Positions 1-9,944 of a stretch of 64,000 nucleotides of DNA are shown piece after piece (the first letter of the stretch is position 1; each line of letters opens with the position of its first letter). The position numbers and the translations under genes were made by a program. Where the stretch lies: positions 62,001 through 126,000 of the forward strand of contig JBDOQK010000005.1 of NCBI GenBank assembly GCA_040437565.1, given 5' to 3'. This DNA is from Albugo candida (Eukaryota > Oomycota > Peronosporomycetes > Albuginales). The notes under the pieces were generated by a model, which saw only the letters and a program-made list of their open reading frames with translations, was not told the origin of the DNA and did not search any database.

Positions 1-2
1 AT

Positions 3-1325
3 GAAATTGCTATACACTCATTAGTGACAAATTTGGGTCATGAAAACGAGATCGATTCCTCATGCGAGTACGTAGAAGAGATTTGAATGACTCCGTTTAA
101 TATTTATGTGGATACAGCCAGATGGAAGATGATATACAGCTATTTGAAGTTGCTTCATGCGCTCATGCAGGAGACGTTAACGCTCTCCGCTTCATTGTGT
201 CGCAAAATACTCACGCAATTCTGAGTGCTTCCTCAGAAGGAAGTGTTAATTTGTTTCGATTGAGTGATATCAGACGGCAAAATGATGACCAGAGACTGAA
301 AAAGACTGTAAGAGGACTCGTTGAATTTGTAGTGATGACGTACAAAATTTGGATTATACTCTTAGCCAATGTTGCAATGGGAATGCATCTTTGAGAATGC
401 GATCACTTGCTTGGATGCAAGTATCCATAGTTCATGTGCTGTCATCGGAAGTGAAACGGGTCAACTCGCTTGGATCCAACTCGATAATTCAACGTCCACC
501 ACCAAGATCGGTGAGCATTGTAATCTGACGATGTGCATTACTTCTCCAAAAGGTTGTTTTTGCAGAGAATAGTCACGCAACTTTTCTACCGATTTTCGAC
601 CTGAAAATGCTGCAATGTGACAACGTCGTCGCCACTGTCGGGTTCGTTCATCCTCATGACTCCCAGTAGCATCATCGCTTACATTCAAATACCAGCGCTT
701 CACCCGATCAACAGCTGCAAATTTGGGACATTAAAGCGAACAGAAATTCCGCAATCGCATCAGCGAGGTAAGTATCTCTTCTAAAAAGGTTTATTACAGG
801 TCTCAATTCTGTTTGCCCGGAAAGAAATCCTGGAGAATCAAGTTTGATTTCATTGGAATTGCATCCCACACGACCAGAATTTCTGCTGACAGGCTCATCT
901 GACGGGTGTATCAGCTTTTGGGATCAGCGGCATCTATCCGCTCCCTTTTACGTCGATGCAAAAAAGCATATAAAAGCAGGTATTAACAAATTGGTACTCA
1001 GCAGAGTTTATGACTAATGAGTGATTTTACAGTAAACGCTCTTCGTATCCATCCAGAATCTCCTCAGCACTTTTTCTCTGCTGGTGACGACAGTGGTCTT
1101 TTACACTGGGAAGTAGAATACGATCAATTCGATGCAAATGTAATGAGCACTGGCGAGCAGATGCACCCGAAAACGAATATGACCGGAGTCATTGAAGTTA
1201 CTCGCAGTTTCCTTCCGTGGACATCAATTGACATTCATTCCGAGTCTGATACACTGATAGCTGGCTCGGAAGCGCAGTCGATTACAGTTGTGTGGGATTG
1301 TTGCAGCAGGGATCATAATATCTGA
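3..1325 (+). CDS. NUP43: Nup43-like nucleoporin, WD40 protein (5' partial)
   Basis: WD-repeat subunit of the Y-shaped (Nup107-160) nuclear pore scaffold. The frame is already open at the left edge, so the start lies outside the window. Splicing out introns 68-117, 308-365, 511-565, 642-695, 768-824 and 980-1032 (50-59 bp, all GT-AG) gives one continuous frame with stop at 1323-1325. Recognisable segments are LRFIVSQNTHAILSASSEGS, VATVGASPDQQLQIWDIK, FLLTGSSDGCISFWDQR and FFSAGDDSGLLHWE, followed by a tail WTSIDIHSESDTLIAGSEAQ that aligns with the Nup43 C-terminus (LDVLGPCLVCGTDAEAI). The WD repeats and the ending are seen; the Nup43 assignment is from remembered family sequence. An in-frame ATG at 122 exists, but the Nup43 N-terminal region would then be missing, so I treat it as internal. 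Confidence 0.82.
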
Positions 1326-1737
1326 TAATTATCAGCTCTGAGTCTGAGATATAATCATGAAAGGTTGTATAACCTCTTAATTTACATATCCTTTATGAGA
1401 TAAATGTTCATTCCATGGACTAAATATAGCTGACTTCGATATCGTATTGGGAGAGACAAAGTCGACCTATTTTTCTTTTATAAGCTACTTTAGTGTTCCA
1501 CAAAGAAAAAATATTTCNNNNNNNNNNNNNNNNNNNNNNNNNNNNNNNNNNNNNNNNNNNNNNNNNNNNNNNNNNNNNNNNNNNNNNNNNNNNNNNNNNN
1601 NNNNNNNNNNNNNNNNNCCACAAAGAAAAAATATTTCTACAAAGAAGTGCTCTCACTTCCTTATTTGCACCGTTTGTCCCTCGGCAACTTTACCACTTTG
1701 TTGAGCGTATAGTAGAGAAGTTACTTGTACAGACAGA
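1326..1737. other. Intergenic, with assembly gap 1
   Basis: No gene seen. The N gap is at 1518-1617. The 20 bases before it (1498-1517) are repeated exactly just after it (1618-1637), so the two contigs probably overlap here and the gap is not real. Confidence 0.8.
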
Positions 1738-2376
1738 ATGGGATGTTCACGTCATGGAACGCAAATCCATAAAAGGGCAGTAAATACGTACAGCAACCTT
1801 CTTGAAGAAGAAATTATGGAGACTATACCGCCGATGGAAACTTTATTCAATAAGAGTAAACTTCAGACACTTGAAAGCATATTTCCCGATATACATTGCG
1901 ACATACTCAAAGACGTTCTGGGCACAGCCAATTATGATATCGATGCTGCCGCTGAAATGATTGCCGAAATGTCAATCTCCAGCCTCGAGCCGCAAGTGAG
2001 CGAGATCTGTAGCAAAGAAATCGCAAATCGCTGTGAAAAGGATGGTTATAAAATGGAGTTTGAGATGGAAGGATATCAATGGATCACTACCGAAGATGAT
2101 TGGGAGATGATTGAGACAGGTAAAGCGCCAGTCAAAACATTTGCCGAGATCATACAGAGCTGTAAGCCTTCTCTGGCGCTTTCTATGGACGCACAAAGAA
2201 TCTCTATTGCACCAGCGACAATTGAATACACTCGAGAATTACAAGAAAACAAGAAAGTGACTGATTCAAGTTCATTCGACGACGCCTGGACGATCAAATC
2301 ATTTGGAGCTCGGAAGCGTCAGAACATGCGTAAAATGCGTAAAATGCGTAAAATGAAGACGAAACAGCTTGCATGA
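1738..2376 (+). CDS. CUE-domain (ubiquitin-binding) protein
   Basis: 212 residues if the ATG at 1738 is used; a second candidate start at 1817 (METIPPMETLFN) would give about 186 residues and may be the true one, because the domain begins soon after it. Residues about 41-78 read KLQTLESIFPDIHCDILKDV then LGTANYDIDAAAEMI, the usual CUE pattern (F-P in helix 1, a C-terminal acidic/aliphatic helix with A-A-E-x-I). CUE domains bind ubiquitin. The middle has an acidic tryptophan-rich stretch (YQWITTEDDWEMIE). The C-terminus is very basic and contains a short tandem repeat RKMRKMRKMK. No catalytic domain is visible, so it is probably an adaptor. It is single-exon and lies between the nucleoporin and Sac1 genes on the same strand. 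Confidence 0.72.
   Translation: MGCSRHGTQIHKRAVNTYSNLLEEEIMETIPPMETLFNKSKLQTLESIFPDIHCDILKDVLGTANYDIDAAAEMIAEMSISSLEPQVSEICSKEIANRCEKDGYKMEFEMEGYQWITTEDDWEMIETGKAPVKTFAEIIQSCKPSLALSMDAQRISIAPATIEYTRELQENKKVTDSSSFDDAWTIKSFGARKRQNMRKMRKMRKMKTKQLA
2323..2355 (+). repeat. 9-bp coding tandem repeat in the CUE protein
   Basis: The unit cgtaaaatg occurs three times in a row, preceded by a near copy (cagaacatg) and followed by a partial unit, encoding Arg-Lys-Met repeats in the basic tail. Likely length-polymorphic. Confidence 0.75.
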
Positions 2377-2540
2377 TTCTCTGCATTTTGACCAATCTCT
2401 GCGCTACACTAGATCTCAATATACAAAAATAACCAATCAATCGACTCCATTTTACTGCATGCTCTATTTTTCGCTTTTTTTATAACGTCTGATCCAAAAA
2501 GTTTCGAGCTCATTTTTAATCGGTCTTTTTCGTTAAGCTC

Positions 2541-4736
2541 ATGTTCAAATTACACGTGCGATCAGGCGATTTATTGCTGGAGGATTGTCGTGGGAATCCT
2601 TGTAGCGTGACCACCACCTCCACTTCTTCTTCGCCTGCTGAATACCCCTCTTTTTTACGTTTATTCTGCTCGAATGGAAGCAATGCATCGCCACATGACG
2701 AATGCGACATCGAAACAATGACTAGCGAGGCGGGTGCTGCACTTCTTGAGAGCAAAACCGGTAGCGTACAAAGGACGACAACGTGTTTTGCATTTTACGG
2801 AATGTACAAACTTCTGAGTGGGATGTACCTCGCTTACATCAAAGATGCTCGTGTGATCGGTTCTGGTCCACGAAGCGAGAAGATTTATTGTATCTTAAGT
2901 CTAAAGTTGATTCCAATCTCTCAGACTTCGTACCAAACCTTTTTGAAAAATGCGTCGTCACGCGATATACGCGACGAAGGAATCTATATCTCTATGATAG
3001 AGTCTGTTTTTTTGGCGCGCACGTTTTACTTTTCCTATGAGTACGATCTCACGCTTTCAGCACAACGTAAGGCAATAAAAAATTCGATGAGTTCTGTACG
3101 AAATACGACGATTCAAGTGCCTGCACACATGCCCAATGCCTCTCTTTTATCGCCAGTATCAAGCTCTTCTGGTGCAGGCTCTCAAACAAATGGGAGCAAA
3201 TCATCGACATCATCAACTTCATCCGTATCGACCGTAAATCAGTGCTTATGGCAGCACTTGGAGGATGATTTTTTTTGGAATCGGCGGCTCATACAGCCTT
3301 TTCTCGTAAAAGAGCTTCATTCGTGGATCATTCCTGTAATTAACGGATTTGTTAAAGTGATAAAAAAGTGCGAAGGATTACGATGCGATTTGTTTTTGTT
3401 TACACGGCGAAGTTGGCGTCGAACTGGAACACGATTCAATGTTCGAGGAGTGGATAAAGAAGGGAATGTTGCGAATTTTGTGGAGACGGAAATGATGATT
3501 GTCAAACCGAATGATTCAATCTGCTCTTACGTGCAGATACGAGGCTCTATTCCCTTGTACTGGGATCAGCTGGTAACACTCAAATACATGCCTCGTACTC
3601 GATATGCGTACAGCACCGGAAGTGATCGGATCGTTGATTGGAACGGGCTCGCATTTCGAGCTCATATGGATAACATCATTCAGCGATATGGACACATTAC
3701 AGTCGTCAATTTGGTCGATAGGGCTGGAAGCAGTCGAGCTGTGAGAGATCAAGCTCAACTTGGCACTACTTTTGGTAAATATGTAAAAAAATATAATCAG
3801 CAGTCGTCGTCAGCGGATAATGGATCAGAAAATAATTCATCCAATTCTTCGCCCCGCACAGGTATCACTGCAAAGGCAAATGCGAATAGTAACAATAGCG
3901 CTTTGTCGTATCCGCAACGAATTTTTGCTGACCCGATACAGTACGTGTGGTTTGATTTCCATCATGAATGTCGCAAAATGCAATGGCAAAATCTGTCAAA
4001 ACTTGTTAATGATGTGAAGGATCAATTTGAGCAATACGGCTGGTTTGAATGTGATAAAAGTGGTCGTATTTTGCAGCGTCAAAAAGGTGTGTTTCGGATC
4101 AATTGCATGGATAATTTAGATCGAACCAATGTCGTCATGAGTTTATTTGCTCGAAGAACGACTTTGATGGCGCTCAATCTTTTGGACTCGACCAAGGAAA
4201 ATGTATTAGAGTCTCCATATCGCTCTTTCGAAGTGGTTTTTAAGAATGCTTGGGCAGATAACGCGGATTACATCAGTAAAATGTATGCTGGGACCGGCGC
4301 ACTCAAGACTGATTTTACTCGTACAGGTAAGCGGACTATTATGGGTGCTCTTCAGGACGGAGTGAATTCCATAACGCGCTATTATCTCAACAACTTTGTT
4401 GACGGTATCCGCCAAGATTCATACGATCTTATTGTGGCCAATTATGTACCCGACAAACGAGAAGAATCGCCATTTACATTCCAGCAACGGCACAGCTTTC
4501 TCGTTTTCTTATGCGAGCTCGGTGTGATTCCCTTTATGGCCATCATCATTTCCGTGTCAGCTCAATCCAATCTACCGATACGTACTCATTTATATCACAG
4601 CTTTATTATGACGCTTTGTACCTGTGTCACTATCGGGTATCTGATTGTGAAAAAAGGTATGTTTCGATCTCTGGGAAGGCGATATGTCTGCAAACCGGCC
4701 TTTTGTTCCAGTGGTTACATCAAACGAAGAGAATGA
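2541..4736 (+). CDS. SAC1: Sac1-like phosphoinositide phosphatase
   Basis: 731 residues, one exon. The SAC catalytic motif RINCMDNLDRTNVV is at about residues 520-533, with catalytic Cys near 522 and the CX5R arginine present. SAC enzymes remove phosphates from phosphoinositides, in Sac1 mainly PI4P. Two C-terminal hydrophobic segments (about residues 655-675, FLCELGVIPFMAIIISVSA, and 685-705, HSFIMTLCTCVTIGYLIV) match the ER/Golgi membrane anchor of Sac1, so it should act on PI4P at the ER and ER contact sites. Longer than human or yeast Sac1 (587-623 residues) because of two serine/asparagine-rich insertions (about residues 205-235 and 415-455). The N-terminal SAC signature (KIYCILSLKLIPISQ; FYFSYEYDLT) is present. 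Functionally it fits with the VPS13-like gene in this window, since both act at membrane contact sites, but they are not adjacent. Confidence 0.93.
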   Translation: MFKLHVRSGDLLLEDCRGNPCSVTTTSTSSSPAEYPSFLRLFCSNGSNASPHDECDIETMTSEAGAALLESKTGSVQRTTTCFAFYGMYKLLSGMYLAYIKDARVIGSGPRSEKIYCILSLKLIPISQTSYQTFLKNASSRDIRDEGIYISMIESVFLARTFYFSYEYDLTLSAQRKAIKNSMSSVRNTTIQVPAHMPNASLLSPVSSSSGAGSQTNGSKSSTSSTSSVSTVNQCLWQHLEDDFFWNRRLIQPFLVKELHSWIIPVINGFVKVIKKCEGLRCDLFLFTRRSWRRTGTRFNVRGVDKEGNVANFVETEMMIVKPNDSICSYVQIRGSIPLYWDQLVTLKYMPRTRYAYSTGSDRIVDWNGLAFRAHMDNIIQRYGHITVVNLVDRAGSSRAVRDQAQLGTTFGKYVKKYNQQSSSADNGSENNSSNSSPRTGITAKANANSNNSALSYPQRIFADPIQYVWFDFHHECRKMQWQNLSKLVNDVKDQFEQYGWFECDKSGRILQRQKGVFRINCMDNLDRTNVVMSLFARRTTLMALNLLDSTKENVLESPYRSFEVVFKNAWADNADYISKMYAGTGALKTDFTRTGKRTIMGALQDGVNSITRYYLNNFVDGIRQDSYDLIVANYVPDKREESPFTFQQRHSFLVFLCELGVIPFMAIIISVSAQSNLPIRTHLYHSFIMTLCTCVTIGYLIVKKGMFRSLGRRYVCKPAFCSSGYIKRRE

Positions 4737-4949
4737 GCAGAATCCACTCACGATAGATTTTAGATGAGAATTGGATAAGAGCAAAAGGTCATAGTTTTCA
4801 AGAATGCATCACGACACTTTGGAAACGAGTCTCAATGTTCTGACCCTTCCTGTACCCCTTCATTGACTGCGAAGGAATGTATGACTCGACATGTAGAAAA
4901 ATGTGTGTATTAAAACTAATCGAATGGCAAATTATCGATCTTATCGATG

Positions 4950-5483
4950 TCATGCCGTGAGGAGCATACGAAGCAGAGCACATCGACAATCGTCAACGCA
5001 GTCTTCAACCCAATCGCATACATTCTCGATTCCTGTCTCCAGCCGATCGAATAAATCTGGACTGAGTTGAGAGCAAACTGTTTTGTTGGCGCATACGTAG
5101 CATCCTCTTTCTATCTCTCGCAGTTTACTATCCTCATCACAGTTCTTATTCTCTGTTGTGATCGGCCAAAGTCTCAATTCAGAGGAGTCTCTCGTCATAT
5201 ACTTTTGAAATACCATCGAATTTTTATCAGCTGACAAGGGAACGATTTGAGCATTTGGCTTACTGAGAAAACTTGCAATTGAGACAAAGTGTTCGCTGCA
5301 GTTATCCACCAAAGTCGAAAATTCGTCCATCATATCGGCAATCAGATCACCAAATACTTTAAAAGTCTCGTCGCCACTTGGATTCGTTTCTTGTATTGAC
5401 AGCATCAGAAAATATTCAAAAGGAAGATCGTTGAATGGTAATGCTGAAAAGGAATGATCGTGTAGAAAGGATTGTGGCTGCAT
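4950..5483 (-). CDS. Unrecognised protein, 177 aa
   Basis: I do not recognise the family. Single open frame, starting MQPQSFLHDHSFSALPF, acidic, with a Cys-rich C-terminal half (CYVCANKTVC; CDWVEDCVDDCRC). No signal peptide, membrane segment or known motif is clear. It is convergent with the Sac1 gene, with about 210 bp between the stops. The start codon sits next to a possible splice acceptor (ttttccatgcag), so an upstream exon is possible and the N-terminus is uncertain. Composition is like the neighbouring genes, so it is probably a real gene. Confidence 0.5.
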   Translation of the reverse strand: MQPQSFLHDHSFSALPFNDLPFEYFLMLSIQETNPSGDETFKVFGDLIADMMDEFSTLVDNCSEHFVSIASFLSKPNAQIVPLSADKNSMVFQKYMTRDSSELRLWPITTENKNCDEDSKLREIERGCYVCANKTVCSQLSPDLFDRLETGIENVCDWVEDCVDDCRCALLRMLLTA

Positions 5484-5881
5484 GGAAAACGGACGTTCAG
5501 ACGAGTAAGGTGACGATCAGAATTTGGCGAATGACATGATACAGCACAGTGAATCTGTACTGCATCGTCTATAATTGACACTGAAAAAGGTCAGTGTTTC
5601 TGTACCTTCTCAACGCGCCATCATAGATATCGCACTAAAAAGGGCAGTAGTGGCAGTCACACGGTCGACTTGCGCTCATGAATTGAACCGATTGTAGCCT
5701 TTCTCAGACTTGCACTAAAACAATAAAAAGCTTATGATTCAGAGACTTGTGGGTTTCGTAAATCGACCCGAAAGCCTGAGAAGCAGTGAGTCAACACGAT
5801 TTTGTAAATGGGTATGATTCATATCAGCTCCATGTGACAGCAATGCGGGAGGTCGTCGCGTCAATGTTAACGTTGTGTTAC
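5484..5881. other. Intergenic, nothing seen
   Basis: No open frame with convincing coding character and no repeat found. Confidence 0.6.
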
Positions 5882-6397
5882 TCATACGTACGGATTCGTT
5901 ATCTTGAGTCGATCAATCTTTCCTTTCCTGCCTTCTGATGCGATCATTACAGCTCGTTGGACACTGTACGCCATCAAACTCTTTCGAAGCCAGTTCTTTG
6001 TCGCTTTATGTGTTAGCTTGTTCATGGAGCTTTCACGCTGTACGAAGATCGTGCTTCTATCGCTACTACTTCTACGCGTCCGCATTGATGTAGTACTAAT
6101 TTCTCATCAGGTAACTCCCATCTCCAAAACTCGATAATGTACCGCTTAAATGCACTTTGAGTGTCGTCCAGAAAATTAAAAGTTCTCTTTACAGTGCGAA
6201 GAAGGCAACAAGCAATTTGCATTCCAATTTTGATCAACGTTTAGTGTTCTTTGTAGCGCATCGCATTGCTTCCGTGTGTCGTCGACCATATCATTGTTTT
6301 CATATCGATCGTTGTAAAGAGTATAGACATCTCCGCAGGTAGCAAACAATTTATCGTATCCAAAGGATACACACACGTTAACTTGTACAAAGTGCAT
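5882..6397 (-). CDS. Spliced gene of unknown function (3' exons)
   Basis: Three exons on the minus strand join cleanly in phase: 6397-6239, 6186-6116 and 6068-5882, with GT-AG introns of 52 bp (6187-6238) and 47 bp (6069-6115). The product reads, in pieces, MHFVQVNVCVSFGYDKLFAT, FLDDTQSAFKRYIIEFWRW, and a basic end KNWLRKSLMAYSVQRAVMIA and KGKIDRLKITNPYV. No single frame covers it, so a simple ORF scan misses it. The true start is probably further upstream (see 6566-6870). I cannot name the family. That both splice junctions keep phase and hold the coding character is the main support. Confidence 0.5.
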
Positions 6398-6565
6398 CCT
6401 CAGCCACGCTCCTGTTGTGGTGAGGATGCGATGTTTTTATCTCTTTGCTACAGCTGAATATAGCGCGTTGTATTCATAGCAGAAGGCACATGTAGATACA
6501 AAATGTGACAAACTAATACGTCTAAATGCACTGATAGTATTTCTTATAACAGGGCCACGTCGCTA

Positions 6566-6870
6566 CTAGTGGCATTGTAGCCTGTGGATTGGATGATTTA
6601 GATAATTTGAAGTGCTCCGAAGCAAAAGCATGTCGTCTATTTCTATGTAACATGATTGGTTAGGTTCATACAAGCCGGTTGCCGTAACAGAGCAAGCAAC
6701 TGCTTCATTGAGTTTAAATAGCGTCACGGAATGACTGTATGTACTTGGTGAGAAGGTTGCCCTTAATTTCATGTAGTTCAAGTCTGACTGGAAGAATATA
6801 TTTCGATTGAAGTCAATTCCCAGGCATTTAACGGATACGTAGACTGTGTTTTTTAAAGTGTTTAATTATC
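6566..6870 (-). CDS. Possible 5' exon with MSP/ASH-like beta-sandwich
   Basis: An open stretch of about 100 residues with alternating hydrophobic strands: VYVSVKCLGIDF, then LRATFSPSTYSHSVTLFKLN and VACSVTATGLYEP. The pattern (F-x-P, then V-x-x-x-G) resembles the ASH/MSP-type domain of flagellar and centrosomal proteins. It has no ATG and would be an internal or 5' exon of the gene at 5882-6397, joined by one or more introns I could not place. It overlaps the promoter side of the dehydrogenase gene at 6916. The domain call is a guess from pattern only. Confidence 0.3.
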
Positions 6871-6915
6871 GTTCTTAATAAGAAAAATCGAGAAAACGTC
6901 AGTCGTGGGCAGAGA

Positions 6916-7761
6916 ATGACAATGGGTTCGAGGCTCGCGGGTAAAGTGGCCGTCATCACTGGCGCAGGTGCAGGAATCGGACGAAGCACTGCCATTCTTT
7001 TTGCTCGTGAGGGAGTGAAGGGGGTTGTATGTGCAGATATCAATAAGAAAGCGGCTCAGGAAACTGTTTTGCTAGTGCACGAAGATCTCAAGAGATATGG
7101 CAAAGACGATGTCGTTGCTCTTCCGCTCCAGGTCGATGTCGCAAGCAGCAATGAATGTGAAGAGATGATTCATTTGGCCGAGACGAAGTTTGGCCTTCTC
7201 AACATTCTATTCAATAACGCTGGAATCATGCACAATCAAGACAGCGATGCCATCGAAACAACCGAACAAGTCTTTGATCTGACGATGAATGTCAATGTAA
7301 AAGGCGTATTTAATGGCGCTAAGTACGGCATTCCGGCTTTGCGTCGAGCCGGAGGCGGATCAATCATCAATACAGCGTCGTTCGTGGGAATCATTGGTGC
7401 TGCTACACCTCAGATTGCATACACTTGCAGTAAAGGAGCTGTAATCGCAATGAGTCGTGAGCTTGCAGTGCTTCACGCTAGAGAGAACATTCGTGTGAAT
7501 GCGCTATGCCCTGGTCCACTAAACACAAAGCTGTTGCAAGATTTCTTGGATGATGACGCAAAAAAGGAGCGGCGATTAGTACACGTTCCCATGGGAAGAT
7601 TCGGTGAAGCATCTGAAATGGCAAAAGCGGCGCTTTTTCTGGCGAGTGAAGATGCATCCTACATCACTGGAAGCAACTTTGTTGTGGATGGGGGAATTAC
7701 TTCAGCATACGTTACAAGTGACATTCAAGTCGATCCATTCGGAGGGCCTAAAACCCTATAA
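6916..7761 (+). CDS. Short-chain dehydrogenase/reductase
   Basis: 281 residues, complete, single exon. Classical SDR features are all present: cofactor motif TGAGAGIG at residues 15-22, NNAG at 100-103, and the active-site pair Tyr169 and Lys173 (YTCSK), with the catalytic Ser in NTASFVG about 14 residues upstream. The acidic residue after beta-2 (CADI, Asp41) favours NAD(H) over NADP(H). The C-terminus has the usual F-V-V-D-G-G. SDRs of this type oxidise alcohols or reduce ketones; the substrate cannot be read from sequence. The start at 6916 is followed by another Met at residue 3; either could be used. An apparent second copy downstream is an assembly artefact. Confidence 0.92.
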   Translation: MTMGSRLAGKVAVITGAGAGIGRSTAILFAREGVKGVVCADINKKAAQETVLLVHEDLKRYGKDDVVALPLQVDVASSNECEEMIHLAETKFGLLNILFNNAGIMHNQDSDAIETTEQVFDLTMNVNVKGVFNGAKYGIPALRRAGGGSIINTASFVGIIGAATPQIAYTCSKGAVIAMSRELAVLHARENIRVNALCPGPLNTKLLQDFLDDDAKKERRLVHVPMGRFGEASEMAKAALFLASEDASYITGSNFVVDGGITSAYVTSDIQVDPFGGPKTL

Positions 7762-7913
7762 TGAAAATGAGTGAGCAATATGCGTTGATAGGTTCTCGTA
7801 AAGTTACTCTTGCATTGATCAAGCGGTTGTAAGGCGAATTTCCGGATTTTCATATCGCCATAACAAACGATACAGTCGTGCAGAAGATCCATCTACTCGA
7901 TTCAGTACTCATA

Positions 7914-8812
7914 NNNNNNNNNNNNNNNNNNNNNNNNNNNNNNNNNNNNNNNNNNNNNNNNNNNNNNNNNNNNNNNNNNNNNNNNNNNNNNNNNNNNNNN
8001 NNNNNNNNNNNNNTTGCTCTTCCGCTCCAGGTCGATGTCGCAAGCAGCAATGAATGTGAAGAGATGATTCATTTGGCCGAGACGAAGTTTGGCCTTCTCA
8101 ACATTCTATTCAATAACGCTGGAATCATGCACAATCAAGACAGCGATGCCATCGAAACAACCGAACAAGTCTTTGATCTGACGATGAATGTCAATGTAAA
8201 AGGCGTATTTAATGGCGCTAAGTACGGCATTCCGGCTTTGCGTCGAGCCGGAGGCGGATCAATCATCAATACAGCGTCGTTCGTGGGAATCATTGGTGCT
8301 GCTACACCTCAGATTGCATACACTTGCAGTAAAGGAGCTGTAATCGCAATGAGTCGTGAGCTTGCAGTGCTTCACGCTAGAGAGAACATTCGTGTGAATG
8401 CGCTATGCCCTGGTCCACTAAACACAAAGCTGTTGCAAGATTTCTTGGATGATGACGCAAAAAAGGAGCGGCGATTAGTACACGTTCCCATGGGAAGATT
8501 CGGTGAAGCATCTGAAATGGCAAAAGCGGCGCTTTTTCTGGCGAGTGAAGATGCATCCTACATCACTGGAAGCAACTTTGTTGTGGATGGGGGAATTACT
8601 TCAGCATACGTTACAAGTGACATTCAAGTCGATCCATTCGGAGGGCCTAAAACCCTATAATGAAAATGAGTGAGCAATATGCGTTGATAGGTTCTCGTAA
8701 AGTTACTCTTGCATTGATCAAGCGGTTGTAAGGCGAATTTCCGGATTTTCATATCGCCATAACAAACGATACAGTCGTGCAGAAGATCCATCTACTCGAT
8801 TCAGTACTCATA
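7914..8812. repeat. Assembly gap 2 and false duplicate of the dehydrogenase
   Basis: Bases 7115-7913 are repeated exactly at 8014-8812 (offset 899, 799 bp), separated by the N gap 7914-8013. The second 'dehydrogenase' (open frame running through the gap to 8660) is only this repeat, lacks its own 5' part, and should not be counted as a gene. Identity includes the non-coding 3' flank, as expected for two overlapping contig ends. Confidence 0.93.
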
Positions 8813-8814
8813 TA

Positions 8815-9423
8815 CTATCTTCCACATGTCGTACGGACCTCATCGTTGCTGCCGTTTACATGTTGCATAATGGATGGAAAGTACTGTTTAACCGCTTCTT
8901 TTGCATTCGTATCGCACTCAAAGACAATAAGATCAGATGGTTATATACAGCTATCTAAGGGACATACCAGCAGCTCTGTCGTTTCGAATTCTATCTCGTC
9001 GTCCAGTTGTGAGAGCAGCTTCAGACGACAGCAATTTCCTCCGGTTTTTGCAAGAATGCATTCTCGCTGTGCGTTGGTCTAGTTATGATTGTTAGCATAA
9101 CTAATATAACTTGTTGATGTCGTTTATCGCCCTGAACCTCGAAACTCGTGATTGTAACATGATATTCTTTGTATCCGCCGTCTGCGCATTGTACACTATT
9201 TATGTTAGCAGTACAAAATTTGATTCTTCGAAGCAGCGTACCATTCATCGATGGGTTTCTCGACACCCATCAGCCCAAAATGACTGCCCTCTGAGTCGAT
9301 GAAATATCCTTGAAACCACAGTGCATTTGGTGTCACAAAACATAACATGCCACGACCTTGACTATTAATTTCCATTATAGTACAATGGTATACATTAATT
9401 AATCCCATGACATCATTCCACAT
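8815..9423 (-). CDS. Small spliced gene, unknown function
   Basis: Four minus-strand exons, 9423-9242, 9195-9111, 9078-8968 and 8916-8815, separated by GT-AG introns of 46, 32 and 51 bp, join into one frame of 159 residues (or 143 from an internal ATG at 9375, MEINSQGRGMLCFVTPNALW, which I prefer because the upstream part would overlap the start of the next gene). Middle segments read GGYKEYHVTITSFEVQGDKR and CRLKLLSQLDDEIEFETTEL; the end is VKQYFPSIMQHVNGSNDEV. I do not recognise the family. It diverges from the acetyltransferase at 9407 with essentially no space between them, so they share a promoter region or overlap head to head. The stop lies 3 bp past the end of the false duplication. 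Confidence 0.62.
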
Positions 9424-9871
9424 ATACTCAGTATTTCAAGAAAAAGCTTTACTCGATGCATTGCGCAATTTGAATCGCGGAATTCTTCCAATGCAGTGCC
9501 CCAACTCTGTATATAAAATCGCACTCAATGATCCAAGGAAATTGAGTGCTGTCGCAACATATTCGACAGCACGCGTGATTGTGGGCGGAATAATGGCACA
9601 ATGCGTTCTAAACATTGCTGTGATTCATACATTAGCGATAGAAATCCGATACCGTCGTCGTGGAATAGGGACGCTACTTTTGCAGTATTTGGAGAGCCTT
9701 CTCATTTCTCAAGGGATAGAGTGCATGCAGCTATACGTCCATGAAGACAACGATGCAGCCATCGCATTATACCAAAAATTCGGTTTCCATAAAGCTCAAT
9801 ATCTCCGAAATTGCTATCGACATTTAGAGCCACCGGGTGGATTTCTACTTGAAAAACGTATCGAAAGATGA
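9407..9871 (+). CDS. NAA50: NAA50-like N-alpha-acetyltransferase (GNAT fold)
   Basis: 154 residues. GNAT acetyl-CoA-binding motif A is seen as RYRRRGIGTLLLQYLESLL, followed by motif B DNDAAIALYQKFGF. The layout, and matches to NAA50 such as ILPMQCPNSVYK (human FPVSYNDKFYK), VIHTLAIEIRYRRRGIGT (human TLGCLAPYRRLGIGT) and NCYRHLEPPGGFLLEK (human NYYKRIEPADAHVLQK), point to the NatE catalytic subunit, which acetylates protein N-termini beginning with Met, partly on the ribosome together with NatA. The size is close to human NAA50 (169). The N-terminus is short and the first ~12 residues are uncertain; a small upstream exon is possible. Confidence 0.8.
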   Translation: MTSFHIYSVFQEKALLDALRNLNRGILPMQCPNSVYKIALNDPRKLSAVATYSTARVIVGGIMAQCVLNIAVIHTLAIEIRYRRRGIGTLLLQYLESLLISQGIECMQLYVHEDNDAAIALYQKFGFHKAQYLRNCYRHLEPPGGFLLEKRIER

Positions 9872-9944
9872 TTATGTTCATAATAGCCTATGCTATAATA
9901 AAATCTACAATCGATAATTAGGATCTTTGATCCACACTCAGCGC

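Noticed and set aside
7878-8660. A second short-chain dehydrogenase gene
   Set aside because: Exact repeat of 7115-7913 ending at a gap border; the 5' third is N. It is an assembly duplicate.
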